Source: a virus. Taken from it: DNA of 46,380 nucleotides. This document shows, piece by piece, positions 1 through 11,579 of the stretch; the first letter of the stretch is position 1; each line of letters begins with the position of its first letter. The notes beneath the pieces were generated by a model that saw nothing but the letters and a program-made list of their open reading frames with translations, was not told where the DNA came from and ran no database searches. Where the stretch lies: IMG/VR virus record IMGVR_UViG_3300029286_000071, positions 1 through 46,380 of that record. One strand, given 5' to 3'. Made by a program: the position numbers and the translations under genes.

Positions 1-136
1 ATTTAAGAATAAATTCCTTAATTTCTTTTAGGTCTAATTTAATTTCTATAATATCTTTAGCCATTGAGTCGGTAGTTATTGATAAAGTATTAAGTTCTAC
101 TTCTTTTGTGCAATTATGGGTATTTTTATTTATCAT
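1..136 (-). CDS. XhlA-like holin-associated protein, haplotype 1, cut by window edge
   Basis: This is the N-terminal 45 codons of the same gene as 44272-44538. It begins at the ATG whose complement ends at 136 and runs off the left edge. From the ELNTLS segment onward it matches the other copy, but the first dozen residues differ (MINKNTHNCTKEV against MQNKNSPHICTKEV). The coiled-coil part is present and the C-terminal membrane segment is missing because the window ends. Its value is as evidence that the window wraps around a circular or terminally redundant genome and joins two haplotypes. Confidence 0.8.
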   Translation of the reverse strand, partial: MINKNTHNCTKEVELNTLSITTDSMAKDIIEIKLDLKEIKEFILK

Positions 137-185
137 AATTATAATTAAATTTAAAGATTAATCAAGGAAAATTTATAATATTTTT

Positions 186-290
186 TTAATTTTTTTGAGG
201 GTATTCATATACTCCTCTTAAATAATCTCCACAACAAAATAATCACGCACAATAAGTAGAAGAAATAAATATAATCGGTTCTAATAACAT
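186..290 (-). pseudogene. HExxH protein with core deleted, haplotype 1
   Basis: A 34-residue remnant of the gene at 44588-44866. It keeps the first 32 residues (start MLLEPIIFIS, ending VYEYPQ) and then goes directly to the last residues KN and stop. The missing 174 bp stay in frame and contain the whole HELGH zinc-binding motif. The junction lies in a T-run shared by both flanks, which suits slippage or microhomology deletion. It may be a true population variant or an assembly collapse. Confidence 0.6.
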
Positions 291-303
291 AATTTATAAT
301 ATT

Positions 304-460
304 TTAATTTGCTAGTGCAAAGAAACCTGCTCAATTATTAGGAGATGAGAAAGGATAAGCTAATCAGTCACCAGAGTTGTATAGTGCTGTTACTTCTGTA
401 GAAGATAATACTCTACTCCATTAACTTATAGTATCATTTTAAATCATCTATTAATGCCAT
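304..460 (-). pseudogene. Remnant of a LamG/ConA-type lectin gene
   Basis: The frame opens as MALIDDLKGYYKLME and stops at 413-415. A second frame then gives LSSTEVTALYNSGDGLAYPF and ends at 304. These are recognisable as the first and last strands of LamG/concanavalin-like domains common in phage appendage proteins (start Y.K..E; end LS..EV.ALYNSG.GL). The middle of roughly 150-200 residues is absent and the two parts are out of frame, so this is a deleted copy. In the other haplotype the same slot holds an unrelated C-type-lectin gene (44866-45579). Confidence 0.5.
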
Positions 461-476
461 AATTTTTAAAATTAAA

Positions 477-3400
477 TTATACTGCTCATAAAATTACCCA
501 ACTTGTACCATTCCACTCAAATATCATATTAAGTTGTGCTGTTGTTACTGTAGTAGGAGGTAAGGTTACTGTAGAAGCTAAGAATTGTGTGTCATAGGTC
601 AACGCTCTTGCTGCTGTTCAAGTAATAGATACTTTAAGTAGTTGTCATATTCTAGCAGTTCCAGTTGGATTGTTTAGTTTTAAATCTCAAGCTTGTGCAG
701 TAATTATAAAAGTATCCCAATAATCACAATTAAGAGATGTTCAAGTATCTGTGGTATAGCTAGTTGCTGTTACTACATTTTTACCAATCTTTTGGAAAGT
801 CCAATGTGCAGCAGTTGTTGGAGTTGCTTGAGTAGAAGTAAATATTCAAGTACAACCTCAACCAAGAATAAGAATTGTATTTGCTCAAGATGATTGTACA
901 GTAACTACTGATGTTCAAGTAGTTCCTATATTTTGGATAATATATTGTTGTCATTTTACTATTCAGGTGGTCGGAAGCTTAACTGTTTGTGTTGTAGTGC
1001 CTGTAAACTGTTGTATTTTAGTATATGTCTTGTCCATTGTTGTAGTTCAAGCAGCAGTTGCTGTTGATGTGAACCCATTCATTATTTCTCACCCTACAGA
1101 GTATAATCAAGCAGCCTCTCTATGAATTGTAGTATCTGTTAGGTGGCCGAGTTCAATATCTCAAGAAGAGTATATTTTTCAATTTTCTCAATAAAAAGAA
1201 TAATTGTTTGCTCAATTAATAGCACTTCATCTTACTCAGATATTATCTCATCAAGCGTGAGTTCAATTAACATATCAATATACTCAGTTTGCCTTAGCTG
1301 TATCGCCAGTTGCTCCAACTCTTCAGACTCAAGTAACTCAACGAGCTTCATTTGCTCAGTTAGTTACAGATACTCATCATACTCAAGTTCAAGTATCACT
1401 TGCAGAAGCTACACTTTCTCATACTACTCAAATATTTCAAGAGTATGAATGTCAAGAGTCTGCTTGTGAACCAACTATTCTTGCAGTAGCCCAATCGGTT
1501 AGGTTAGCAGTTGCACCGAATAATCAAGTTGTACCAGTTGCAGCTCATAATACAGGAGCAACGAATGTAGGTCAATTAGTTGTTGCTAAGACTGTTCAGG
1601 TTCAAGATAGAGTATATTCAGCAGCAATTCAAGTACTTGCAGCAAATCCTGCAATTGTTGAGGCTGTTCCTGTGTGTCAAGAAGAAGTCCAACCAAGTGA
1701 GCCTAAGTTTGCGTGGGAGGTTACAACCGAAGTAGAGAATTTTGTAGTAAATACGCTCTGTGTTGACACAGGGGCATCTACATTTTGTTTTATTATATAT
1801 CTTCAAAGTAACATTCATAGTTGTGCAATATGAGTTGGAACATTATCAGGTGCAGACTTAGCCTCTGCTTCTGCTGCTGTGTTATATTGTGCTTGTGGGT
1901 ATAATAATGCTATAGATATTGTAGAGCCTGTTATTTCTCAATAAACCCATACATTAGCATATTTGTTAGCTGATAAATTTTGTAAAGTAGTTTGTGAAAT
2001 ATCGTTGTATTGAGTTTTGCTCCATTGAGTTAAGTCTGATTTCTGCCAACCACTTCAAGCTTTATACCAGTATCATTCTACGGTTCAAGTTACGGCAGTA
2101 TCAATTCAAGCAAAATTAGTATCATTAAGTGCTACCCATACAGTTCATTCAGATACGGCGATATTACGAGTTCAAGTTCAAGATAACATTAATCAACCCT
2201 TATAATCATCACGCCTAACTAATCAGAATGAACGAATTGCTTGTATAACGTTAGTCATTCAATCAGTAACCCACCAAGGAGTATTGGCAACATAAAGTTC
2301 CTCTGCACCATTTATAGTTTCATTTACAGCACGAGCTAAAGGAAATTCTGTGTCATAATCCCAAGTAGATGATGTCTTTGTTACAATTTGAGGAGTTCCT
2401 GCATTGTACTTAACTCAGATATAACGAGAAGAATTTGCTGGTATTGTAATATCCGCAGGAGCAGACCAATTAAATGGCAATAATTGTGCATTATCATCAT
2501 CTGTAGCCTTAATAAATCAAGTTCATCAAGTTATTGCTACCTTTGAACTTCCTGCATTAGTAGCAACTCATCAAGTTTTTCTTCAAGTAGAACCAAACGA
2601 ATTTAGAAAATCATTTACAGTTCAATAAGTAGGAGTGCCCACTAAGGTTTCCATAGGTATATTTGAGGGTTTGACTACTATATTTCAAGATAGTGCGAGA
2701 GTGTTTACAGTTGTGGAAGTTGGAACATAAGAAGATAAGTCACTAGTCATAGCGAATGTTCAACTTTTAGCAGGTATAACATTTGTGTAATTATTTGTTG
2801 AAATATTTTCAACTGAAATTATATTAGTTCAAGTGTCATTATTATTATAAAAAGTAATCTGTCATCATACCATTCATACACTTCATAGTTTTAATGTTCA
2901 ATTTTTTGCCACAAATCATTGAGCTCAAAGAACTCAAGTATTAGAATTATAAATAAGAAAGTTGTTAGTTTTGACTGCTTGACTTCAAGTCAATCAAGTA
3001 AAAAATCATAAATAACAAGTTGTGTCAGTTATTTCATTTGCTGTTGTTACAGTTCCTGCATTTCAAGTAACACTTCAAGTTATAGCATTAGTAACTGTAA
3101 TATCAGTTGCCCATAACTTAGTTAATCGGTTTGTTGTATCTCAAATAGTTTGTCAAGTTGTTTGAGATAAATTAAGTTTCAATCATAATTGGTCATATAG
3201 AAGTTTTGCGCTAGCATATTGTGTATCAGTTGAACTTCAAGATATAGAAGTAACCTTATTAGTTACATTTTCGGGAACATATCAAAGTCCAACATTTAAA
3301 AAACTCCAATTACCTACTGTTTGTGCTGGCGCATCTACTTTGGCAATTACCCAATCTCATACAGCTACAGAAATTCATCATAATGTTCAAGTTACAGATA

Positions 3401-3758
3401 TAATCCAAGCATCTCATTTCATTATGGCTCACGCTGTTCAACTTCATCAAGTAGCAGGGAAAGTATTAGAAGAGGCGTTATAAGTTCATCTATAATCTAA
3501 TAATCACGCTACAAGCAAGTCTACATAATCCTTGAAAGCTTTAACACTAGGATATTTTGTAGTTGAAGAGGCGTCAGTACTTATAGAGTTGCTTTTATTT
3601 GAAACATCTTCTTTTGCATTCCAATAAGATTTTTCAACATCTGTAACTAGCCTATGTGTTGCGTCATCTGATAGGTCGGATAACTCATCAGGTAGAAAAT
3701 CTTCATCAGTGATAAGTATATTTTCATCTTCATAATATTTCTTTATTTTAGTTGCCAT
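477..3758 (-). CDS. Long tail fibre / receptor-binding protein (haplotype 1 tip)
   Basis: 1,093 residues, start ATG at 3758 (MATKIKKYYEDEN). Near residue 85 comes the fibre-type segment LLDYRGTYNASSNTFPATGG and then GDAWIISVTG and GYVPENVTNK, typical of phage fibre and upper-baseplate proteins. The middle is a long glycine-, serine- and threonine-rich beta-repeat region in which most glycines are TGA. The last ~220 residues (477-1147) form a tip unrelated to the one at 45591-46165, ending FEWNGTSWVILGAV. It follows the hub and small tail genes and is the likely host-recognition protein. Receptor binding is inferred from position and composition. Confidence 0.85.
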
Positions 3759-3776
3759 TTTTGAAAAAATTAAGAA

Positions 3777-4001
3777 TTAAGCTGGAATATAAGAATAAGT
3801 ATAAGAAGCTCTTTGAGAAGCCTTAAAAACAAATTCATCACTAGGTTGTCACTTTAAGTTCCTAGGATATTTTTTGTTTCAATCTATATCTATAGCAATA
3901 ATTTGCCAAAATGAGTCAGCTTCTGCCCTTCATAAATCAGCTTTACATATATATGTAGTGCCAACTGTTGTAGTACCGTCTACTAGAGTTTGATAATTCA
4001 T
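3777..4001 (-). CDS. Small tail-tip protein of unknown function (74 aa)
   Basis: The start MNYQTLVDGTTTVGTTYICK and the later phrase FWQIIAIDIDGNKKYPRN suggest a compact beta domain. The pattern 'YICKAD.GRAEADSFWQI' recalls short proteins encoded next to phage fibres, but I do not recognise a named family. It sits 18 bp upstream of the fibre gene in the same transcript. A trimeric tail-tip or fibre-chaperone role is possible. Confidence 0.7.
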
Positions 4002-4019
4002 AAATTAAAAAGTTAAAAA

Positions 4020-5249
4020 TTAAGTTACAGTGTTAGTATCTGCTTTTGGTGTAATTGCCAAATCATAATAAAGTCTAAAATTTGTTACGACTGCGTTAAG
4101 TGGGGAAGCTCATCATCTATTAGTATAAATAGAAATTCTATCGCCGTGACTTACTGCAATATCTTCGGAGAATGTTGCAGCAACTGTACTATTATTGGTG
4201 CGTTCTGTTCAAATCGCCACTCAATTTTTATAAATCTTCCCATAAACTGTATAAGTATTTAAGCTTGTAGCTAAATCAAATTTTACTCTAATTGTTCAAG
4301 TTTCCTCAAAATAGCATAATGTTATTGCTTTTGTTTCTGAATAAGGGGCGGAGTCAGCACCATTTTTAGAAGCGTCATTTGAAGTTTTCAGTGTATCACT
4401 TGCTACTCTAGTATAATTTCCGTAATTATCTTTTGCTTGTTTGCTATTAATATAACGAGTTTCATCGCTTCAAGTTGTAGCTTCTGCATCTGTACATAAC
4501 TCAACCAATCATTCATTTGTTACACTTGCTTTAGCTAGATGTTTTCTATTTGCTGTGACCGATTTTTCATACATCACAAGCATATCATCAGAAGCAATAT
4601 CACTCGTGCTTTCTGTGAGTCAATTAATATCAATTGTTGGACTCTCAAAAGTTGGTGCAGAAGTTGTACCATTACTTGTTAATACTTTCGTTGCTGCTCA
4701 AAGAGCAAGTTCAGTAGTTATTCAGCTTCAATTTGTATAAAATACTTTCCAATTTCAACCTATTACTTGTGCAGGTGTTATGCTATCTATTTTGCTTCAT
4801 TCTATCGTTGCAAAAGTTCTTACATCTGTAATAACTCACGCTCAATCAGTTTCGGCAAGAGCAATATAATAATCAGTTGCAGGATATGCAGTATCAACCA
4901 CGATTGTTGCTATTCAAGAACCAGTAGGACTTGTATTAAGTGTGTTGTCATTGATATTGTCTAATGGAACTTTTATAAAAACTTTTTTATTGCTTCAAAT
5001 TGTGATAGCTTCGTTTTGTTGGTTCCACACATAAACCAAAAATGTTTCTGTTGGAGTTGTATTTGTGCGAGTTACAGAAATAAAACACTTTCAACTTGCA
5101 ACCTGTCAGGCTGTGACTTCTAAGTTTCAAGTTCAAGCGTCTGCTATAACTCAAGCATTAATTATTGAAGTTGCTAATATCTGAATATCAGAATCCTTAT
5201 TAAGAACTCATCAGGTAGTAGCATTAATTAGTTTACAAAGTGTTGCCAT
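4020..5249 (-). CDS. Tail appendage / baseplate protein (409 aa)
   Basis: Starts MATLCKLINATTGGVLNKDSD and is rich in Ser, Thr, Asn and TGA-coded glycine, as in phage tail-tip beta proteins. It contains a low-complexity-like linker (ATKVLTSNGTTSAPTFES), a phrase seen in many tail fibres, followed by LVELCTDAEATTGSDETRYI. The order hub - this gene - small protein - fibre fits a baseplate or side-appendage component. Exact role is inferred from synteny. Confidence 0.75.
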
Positions 5250-5258
5250 AGTTTAAAA

Positions 5259-6293
5259 TTAAAGATTTAAAAGTTTTATATTTTTTTCCATTTGTCTAAG
5301 TTTATTAAATATTGAGTCTACATATACATATATGTCTGATACTCCAATACTTTCTATCTTTGTGCGATTTTTAAATTCAATCTTCATTGTATTCACATAA
5401 ACATCTCAATTAAAGTTAAGGTATGTGTTAGCATTTTCAATTATTAGTTTTAATTTATCTCAAACCTTTATTCCTAAGCCATTAACTTCTATATCAAACT
5501 CAAACATTCTTTGTTCTTCTTTTTTGCTATCTAAATATAACTGTGTATTTCCTGCTCTATCTCAATCTCTGAATGTCTTATATTCTCATAATGCTCAAAA
5601 GTTTGTTATACTTGTTGTATCTGAAAGCGTGGTTTTTCAATTGCTATCACTTCCGATTATTACATTGCTTACAGTAGAATAACTTTTAGAAATTAATTTA
5701 GAAATGTTAGACTCGTAAGGGTCAGCTCAATTATAGATTAGTGCAGTATATTCAAGTCAGGTTGTCTTATCAGTTCAGAGTAATTCTGCTACTATAATTT
5801 GTTCTCAAACTATATCCCAAACCATTCAAACAAGTCAACTAAGTTCTTCTAATATATCAAAAACATTATCTCAAATTTCGTAATCTTTACTAACTAAAGT
5901 AGTATCATTTGTGGAGAAAGTCCAAGTTTCACTATAAGCAGTGTTCCAATCTCATAGAATATCATTCATTATTGTAGTTATAGTTTGGCTTGTATAACTT
6001 TTTGCATTCAATACAAGTTTTTTATTCATTAGTTCCTTTGTGGAACGACCTAATAATTTAATTTCATTAACCGATACTTGTAAATCATAAATATAACCAG
6101 TAAAAAGCAATTTATCAATTCAGTCAACTTCATATAGTTCTATTTTATCATATTTTGTTAAACCTGTTATAACTGGAATTGTTAAATCACAAGTTGCAAA
6201 ATTATTTATATCATAATCAATAGTAGCCTCAAATATATTTTGTATTTGAGTTGTTATTACACCTGCGTTATATACTTTAAGTACTAATTCCAT
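5259..6293 (-). CDS. Tail hub / tail-tip protein (Tal or baseplate-hub type)
   Basis: 344 residues, starting MELVLKVYNAGVITTQIQNI. The N-terminal phrase CDLTIPVITGLTKYDKIELYE followed by LLFTGYIYDLQV is the first domain of siphophage hub proteins (compare gp27/Gp37-like hubs). A long acidic middle and a C-terminal amphipathic helix follow. It lies directly after Dit, the usual Dit-Tal order. The protein should plug the tail tube end and carry the appendages. No endopeptidase motif is visible. Confidence 0.75.
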
Positions 6294-6303
6294 AATAAGA
6301 TTG

Positions 6304-7155
6304 TTAAGAACCCATATAAGTATAATTGTATTCTATTGTTACAACTACCGAAGGACTTGCATTATCTCAAAAAATAAATATTTCATTCAATCAAGGATTT
6401 AAAAAAACTGTTGAACTTCAAGAGCCACGATATTTACTTACATCAAGTCAATTATCTTGTACAATTAATGTACTACCACGATTATCAATTACTAAGTCGG
6501 TTGTTGTAATTCAGTCTAATCTGTATGCTGTTACTGTTGTATTATTATAGATAACTGGGTTTTCTAAAGTTCAAACTATTTCAATGCTACAAGGAGCAAC
6601 AAAATCTCATCAGTTAGTTACTTGTAAGGTATTAGCTATTCAAGATAATCCAAAAGGAAGAATTGCAGGTAATATAATTCAAGCTGTATTATTTGTACTT
6701 GCACCAGTAAATATTTGGTCCGTAAATCAGAAATAATAAGGTACTTCCGAATAAAGTTCAAAACTAAATTCAATAGTAGGCTCATTAACTGTATGATTGA
6801 ACTCACAAGATTTATAAACTTTAGCTTGTGTTTTATAAATATTATCATTCCAATCTTTCCAAGTTAATTGATAAAATCAAGTATTAGTTAGACTTGGTAT
6901 TCATTCAGGCTTAATAAGATTGTTGATATAATCAACTCCAATTTGTCTTTCTGCATAAGTTGCACCATAGATTATTCAAGAAAAAGTGAAAAGTCTTCAT
7001 TCTGCTAGAGTACTTGAACTTCTTGCTCAATGAAAGTTTTGTTTTGCGTTTATGTCTGTTCGTAATGATACAGTCTTATTTGACTCACTCATAATAATAT
7101 GATAAGTTTCACTACTTAATGCAAATCCTTTATATGTAATATCTTTTATTATCAT
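6304..7155 (-). CDS. Distal tail protein (Dit-like)
   Basis: 283 residues beginning MIIKDITYKGFALSSETYHI. The pattern N-terminal 'I.YKG..L....Y.I', then LRTDINAKQNFHGARSS, then a long segment ending in beta-strand-rich N-S-G phrases matches siphophage Dit proteins, which form the hexameric ring joining tail tube and hub. It stands between the tape measure (4 bp away) and the hub gene, the canonical place. Confidence 0.8.
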
Positions 7156-7159
7156 AATT

Positions 7160-10100
7160 TTATTGATTTTTAAATAAAGCTCTTAGAAGACTATCTAAGT
7201 CCATACCATTATTAACACTACCTACATTTGTTGTTGTGTTATTTGTTGTAGTATTGTTAACTACTTTTCAAGATTGTAAAGATTGTATTTCTGCATTAAC
7301 TGCTCTTACTTCGGAAGCTAATCTTTGAACATCTGCAATTCTGTTATTAATTTCTCATTTGAAAAATGCTGAATATTCTGTTTCTATTCTTCTTTTTTCT
7401 TCTGCCATTGCAATAATAATATTCTTTTCTTGTCCTAAATAGTTTTCTTGTACTTGTAATTCATTAGCAAGTTCCTCTTGTTTAGCTATTAATTTTTCTG
7501 CAAAATCTCTATTCTCTACATTTTTAATCTCATCAAGATTTAATTCAATTCATTTTAATAAATCCTCATTTATTCGTTTCCTTTCATCAAGAATTGCTTT
7601 ATTATTTGCTTGTTCTTCTAATAACCTTTGTGTTTCTGATAGTTCAGAAACTCTTTTTGCTTCATCTATAGTTGCTTGACTTACATTCTGTGTTGCAAGT
7701 GCTATTTCGTCTTGTAATTTCTTTTGTTGTTCAAGTAAATCAAGAATTTGTAACATATCTGTAACTGTAGATGTTCAAATAGTTTCTGTTCAAGCTTTTT
7801 GCATTCAAAGTAAAGTTTCTTTGCCTAAAGCTTCAGCTAAAGATTGACTTGTTCATCATTCACTTAAATCTTTAATTTCTACCTCAATATTTCCACTTTC
7901 TGCTTGTGCTGACACTACTCTTTCAGCAATATTTTCTGCTGTTTGTGTTTCTAATTCGTCTAGTTGTCTATTTATGTCTTTAATATTAGAAATTGCCTCA
8001 TCTCTCATTTTTCTAAACTCATCATTTATTTTACTTACTTCTTCTTGATAGTTTTTTACTTTGTCTTCACTTGATTTTATTCTTTTATCAATTTCATTAT
8101 AAAAAGACTCTACACTTTTAACTCTTGCCTTTTCTTTTTCTTCTGCAATTTTAATAATTTCCTCTGCGTTTTGTTGTTCTACTTTTAAGTCTTCTCATTT
8201 AATAATAGCAATATCTTTTTGCAGTTTTTCATTAATAGCAACTATTGCTTTTGCCTTTTGTTCTTCTGATAATTCTGAATTTTTAACTGACTGAATATTT
8301 AATCTAGCTTCATCTTCAAGGGATTTTATTTTTATGTCAAGTATTTGCTTGGCCTGTTCTTTTGCTATTGACTCTGCTGATTTTCATTTTCATCAACCTG
8401 CTCATCAGGTTGTTTTATCTGTATTTAATATTTTTGAATAATCTATCTTTAAATTAGTAAAATCAACTTGTGGCAATTTAACTGTTTTACTTCATAAATT
8501 GTCAATATTTTCAGCTAATTTTGTAAAATTATTTTCTGCATTTGTTAAAGTATCTGAAAGAGAAACTATAGAGGCTCTTGAAGTATTAACGAATCAAGGC
8601 AATTTTTTAAATCAAGAAGACATATCAACAAAACTTGATTTTTTAAATCAACTATCTAAATTATCAACTATTTTTCATATTCATAGCTTTTCAGAAATTA
8701 ATCATCATAATCAAAGAGATACGGAATCTATGAAATTTCATAATGCTTTTAAGGAAATTTTAAGTGCTTGTATTAAAGCCGAAGGTAAATTATCAAATGC
8801 TCTTCAGATATTTATTCAAAGATTTTTAAATAACGAAAGGGTGTTTTCTCAAAATACTTTTATATTATCAAATAAGTCTTGGAATATTCCTATAGCAACA
8901 TTAAAAACTCACTTTACAACATCAATTAAAAATGAAAAAACAACTCATAATGCTCATACTCAAGCTGCTAAATATCATAATACTCAAATTTGTTTTTTTC
9001 AGGACTCTTGCACATTTTCTGATAAAGTAACAAATAAATCATTTATTGTATTTCATACAGTAGATGCAAGATTTATAACAGACACCATAACACTTCAAAC
9101 GCTTGATAATATTATATTTAATATATTTCATATTTCTTCTCAATTTTTAGATAAAAAATTTAACATTTCAGTAACGCCACCCTTAATTAATGGAATTATT
9201 TTAGTTCATACGCTTTCTCATAATTGAGTTATAGAGTCAATAACATTAGACCACAATCAAGCTAAAGTTGTTGATTGTTTTTCCATTAAATTAGCGAATT
9301 TACCCCCCTCTCAAGTCATTGTTTCAAAAGCTTTTGTTACTTCCGTAGCTGAAATTTTTCCAGCCTCAATCATTTGCGATATTTCTCAAGTAGTTTTATT
9401 AAGATTTTTTGACAATTCAGCTAAAAGAGGTACTCAAGCCTCTGTAAATTGTTTTAATTCTCATCATTGTAATCTTCATTTTGCCAAAACTTGACCATAA
9501 GCAAGAGCAAGCCTATCAAGTGGAACTGATAATCAAGCGGATACATCTCATAACATTTTCATTGTAGGTATAAGATTCTCACTAGCAATTCACATAGCTA
9601 ATAGTTGCTTTGCATTTTCTCTAATTCAAACTAATTCAAATGGAGTTTTTTTGGCAAAATCTGATAACTCTTGTAATAAAATATTTGCTTTTTCTGCACT
9701 TCAAAGCATTGTAGTAAATGATATTTTAGCCTGTTCTAAATTTGATGCTAATGATAAAATTGCCTTACCAGCTAATCATATTCAAGCTACTACCGCAGTT
9801 CAAATTATAGTTCAAAATCCTATAATGCTTTGTTTTATAGAATCAAATTTAGCTTGTAATCTTGATAGTGAAGTATCTCCAGTATTTACATAGTTATTAA
9901 GCTGTCTTTTTGCTTCTGTAAGTCAAGAAGATAATCTATTTGTTTCTACTCTTAACTCTAAAGTTTCTCATCAATCTTTTTTGGCTTGTCTTAGTTTTGT
10001 TCTGGCTTCTTCTAGTTTTTGTTGAAAATTTGCTATATTAAGTTCTAAATTCATTAATAAGCTCCTATCTAATTCTTTTTTTGTATCACGAGCCAATATT

Positions 10101-10174
10101 TTAGCCTCATTTCATACAGCTTTGAAATTATTTATGTTTCATTTTATTTCTACTTCTATTACTGGTCAAGCCAT
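7160..10174 (-). CDS. Tape measure protein
   Basis: 1,004 residues starting MAGPVIEVEIKGNINNF, the usual start of tape measure proteins ('ei.gni..f...'), followed by long coiled coil (FQQKLEEARTKLRQAKKD). The middle has hydrophobic helices and the C-terminal third is again coiled coil rich in E, K and Q (e.g. LSETQRLLEEQANNKAILDE). The protein ends SLLRALFKNQ. It is the second longest gene, between the tail tube/chaperone genes and Dit. Length sets tail length. The large plus-strand frame at 8499-9227 is its antisense shadow. Confidence 0.9.
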
Positions 10175-10181
10175 ATAAATT

Positions 10182-10724
10182 TTAAATTAAATTTTTAATT
10201 TTTTCTAATTTTTGCTTTATTTGTTCTTCTTCTTCTTTTGTTCTATTTTTTCTCTTATCATAAACAGATTTTAGTCTATTTTTTTGCTGTCATTGTTTTG
10301 TTTGCTCGTTTAAGTTCCATATTACTCATTCACATACTAGTTCTAATTCTTCATAAGTCATTTTATAAAGAATATCTAGCGTAGATATTGCACTTTCTTT
10401 TGCGATAAAAGTTATTAAAGAAATTATAGGAGTATCATCTCAATTTGCTTTAGTGTCTTTAAAAAGTCATTTAAAATAAGTATTTTTTAATTGTTCAAAA
10501 ATTTTACCTGATTGGAAATAAATATTTCATTCATCTCTTTTACTTAGTTTTCAATGTTCTTTTACAAAATTAATTGTCCATATTCATAAATCAAAATCCT
10601 TTTTTTTTGAACATTCTATAAACTTTAAAATTTCAATCATTTTTGCTTGATTGAATGTTAATAAGATATTTTTATGGTAATTAATCCCTAAAAACTCTTT
10701 AATAATCTTTATCCTTATTTGCAT
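10182..10724 (-). CDS. Tail assembly protein (chaperone position)
   Basis: 180 residues, start MQIRIKIIKEFLGINYHKN. Helical, lysine- and glutamate-rich C-terminus (RTKEEEEQIKQKLEKIKN). I do not recognise a family by sequence. It lies between the tail tube gene and the tape measure, where gpG/gpT-type tail assembly chaperones occur. No overlapping -1 frameshift product is evident, so any frameshifting would have to be shown experimentally. Confidence 0.6.
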
Positions 10725-10747
10725 AGGTTACTTAATTAATTATAAAA

Positions 10748-10772
10748 TGGGAGGAGTTTTTAAATCCTCCCA
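10748..10772 (-). terminator. Hairpin after tail tube gene
   Basis: A perfect 8-bp inverted repeat (TGGGAGGA / TCCTCCCA) with a 9-nt loop lies 10 bp past the stop of the tail tube gene, one of the few G+C-rich spots in the region. The following RNA is AU-rich (AUUUUAUAAUU) without a strict U-run, so partial termination or 3'-end stabilisation are both possible. Confidence 0.6.
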
Positions 10773-10781
10773 AAAAATTAA

Positions 10782-11375
10782 CTACGCACCTAAACGCTCT
10801 GAATTTACTAGTACAAATCATCCTTTGTTTCAAGTTAATTCAAATGCAGAAGCTGGCAAGTCGCCTGCTCTTACAACATCAAGGAAAGATAAGACTAACT
10901 CTCAAGATAGTCAAGCATTGTATAGATATACAGTGTCAACATCTCAATTACTATCAGCTACAGTAACAATTTTTACAATTAATTCAGGAATTGTTCTTGT
11001 AGATAGATTAAATCAATAATCAACAGAAGTAGGCGAGCCTGCAACCGCAAGACTATTAATTCATAATAGAATTTTAAGAGCATCGATATCTCAAACCTCA
11101 AACCAATTTCAAGAAATTATAACAGAAGGTCTTGTATACTTTTTTAAAGTTCAAGTGTCATCTGCTTCAACTTCTTTTAAGTTATCAGATAAGTTTAATT
11201 TTAAACTTAAATCTGTAATAGACGCCATACGAGTAAATGTTAAAGCGTCAAGTTCTGTTCTTAATGCTTCTGCTGTTGTTAGATTATCTAAGAAAGCAGT
11301 AGATAGAGTAGACTTTGCTATAACATATAACTGTCATATTTGGTCTTGTAACGCACCATTTTTTATAGCACTCAT
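10782..11375 (-). CDS. Major tail (tube) protein
   Basis: 197 residues starting MSAIKNGALQDQIGQLYVIA. The alternation of beta strands with phrases such as LSLKLNLSDNLKEVEADDTG and a C-terminal FELTGNKGGFVLVN resembles siphophage tube proteins. It ends in a TAG stop followed by a strong hairpin, as expected for an abundantly made protein. Position before the tape measure and after the connector genes supports the call. Confidence 0.75.
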
Positions 11376-11379
11376 AATA

Positions 11380-11574
11380 TTAAATGTTAGAAATTAAAAT
11401 CATTCATTTTTTAAAGAACGGCGTAGATTTCCAATAGTCAACCTGTTCTTTTTCTAAAAAACATTCTCACGAATATATTTCTCAACTGAAATAAATTCTT
11501 TCTTTAAAGAATGCACTTTGTTTTGTTTTTGTATTATAGCCTTCTTGTTGGACTACTCGCTTTCTGACTTTCAT
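11380..11574 (-). CDS. Hypothetical small protein in tail operon (64 aa)
   Basis: Starts MKVRKRVVQQEGYNTKTKQS and ends FFKKGMILISNI. Basic N-terminus and several aromatic residues. No family recognised. It is tightly packed between the tail-completion gene and the tube gene, so it is co-expressed with tail genes. Confidence 0.65.
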
Positions 11575-11579
11575 AAAAA

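Noticed and set aside
1-1353. Exact long terminal repeat of the virion DNA
   Set aside because: The copies differ by SNPs, deletions and a complete module swap, so they are haplotypes at a wrap-around point and do not show a physical terminal repeat.
1143-1448. Plus-strand serine-rich frame
   Set aside because: Antisense of the glycine-rich fibre gene (TGA, complement TCA, reads as Ser); not a gene.
8499-9227. Long plus-strand frame of 242 residues
   Set aside because: It lies wholly antisense to the tape measure gene, has no promoter or family signature and is open only because minus-strand codons lack the complements of stops here.
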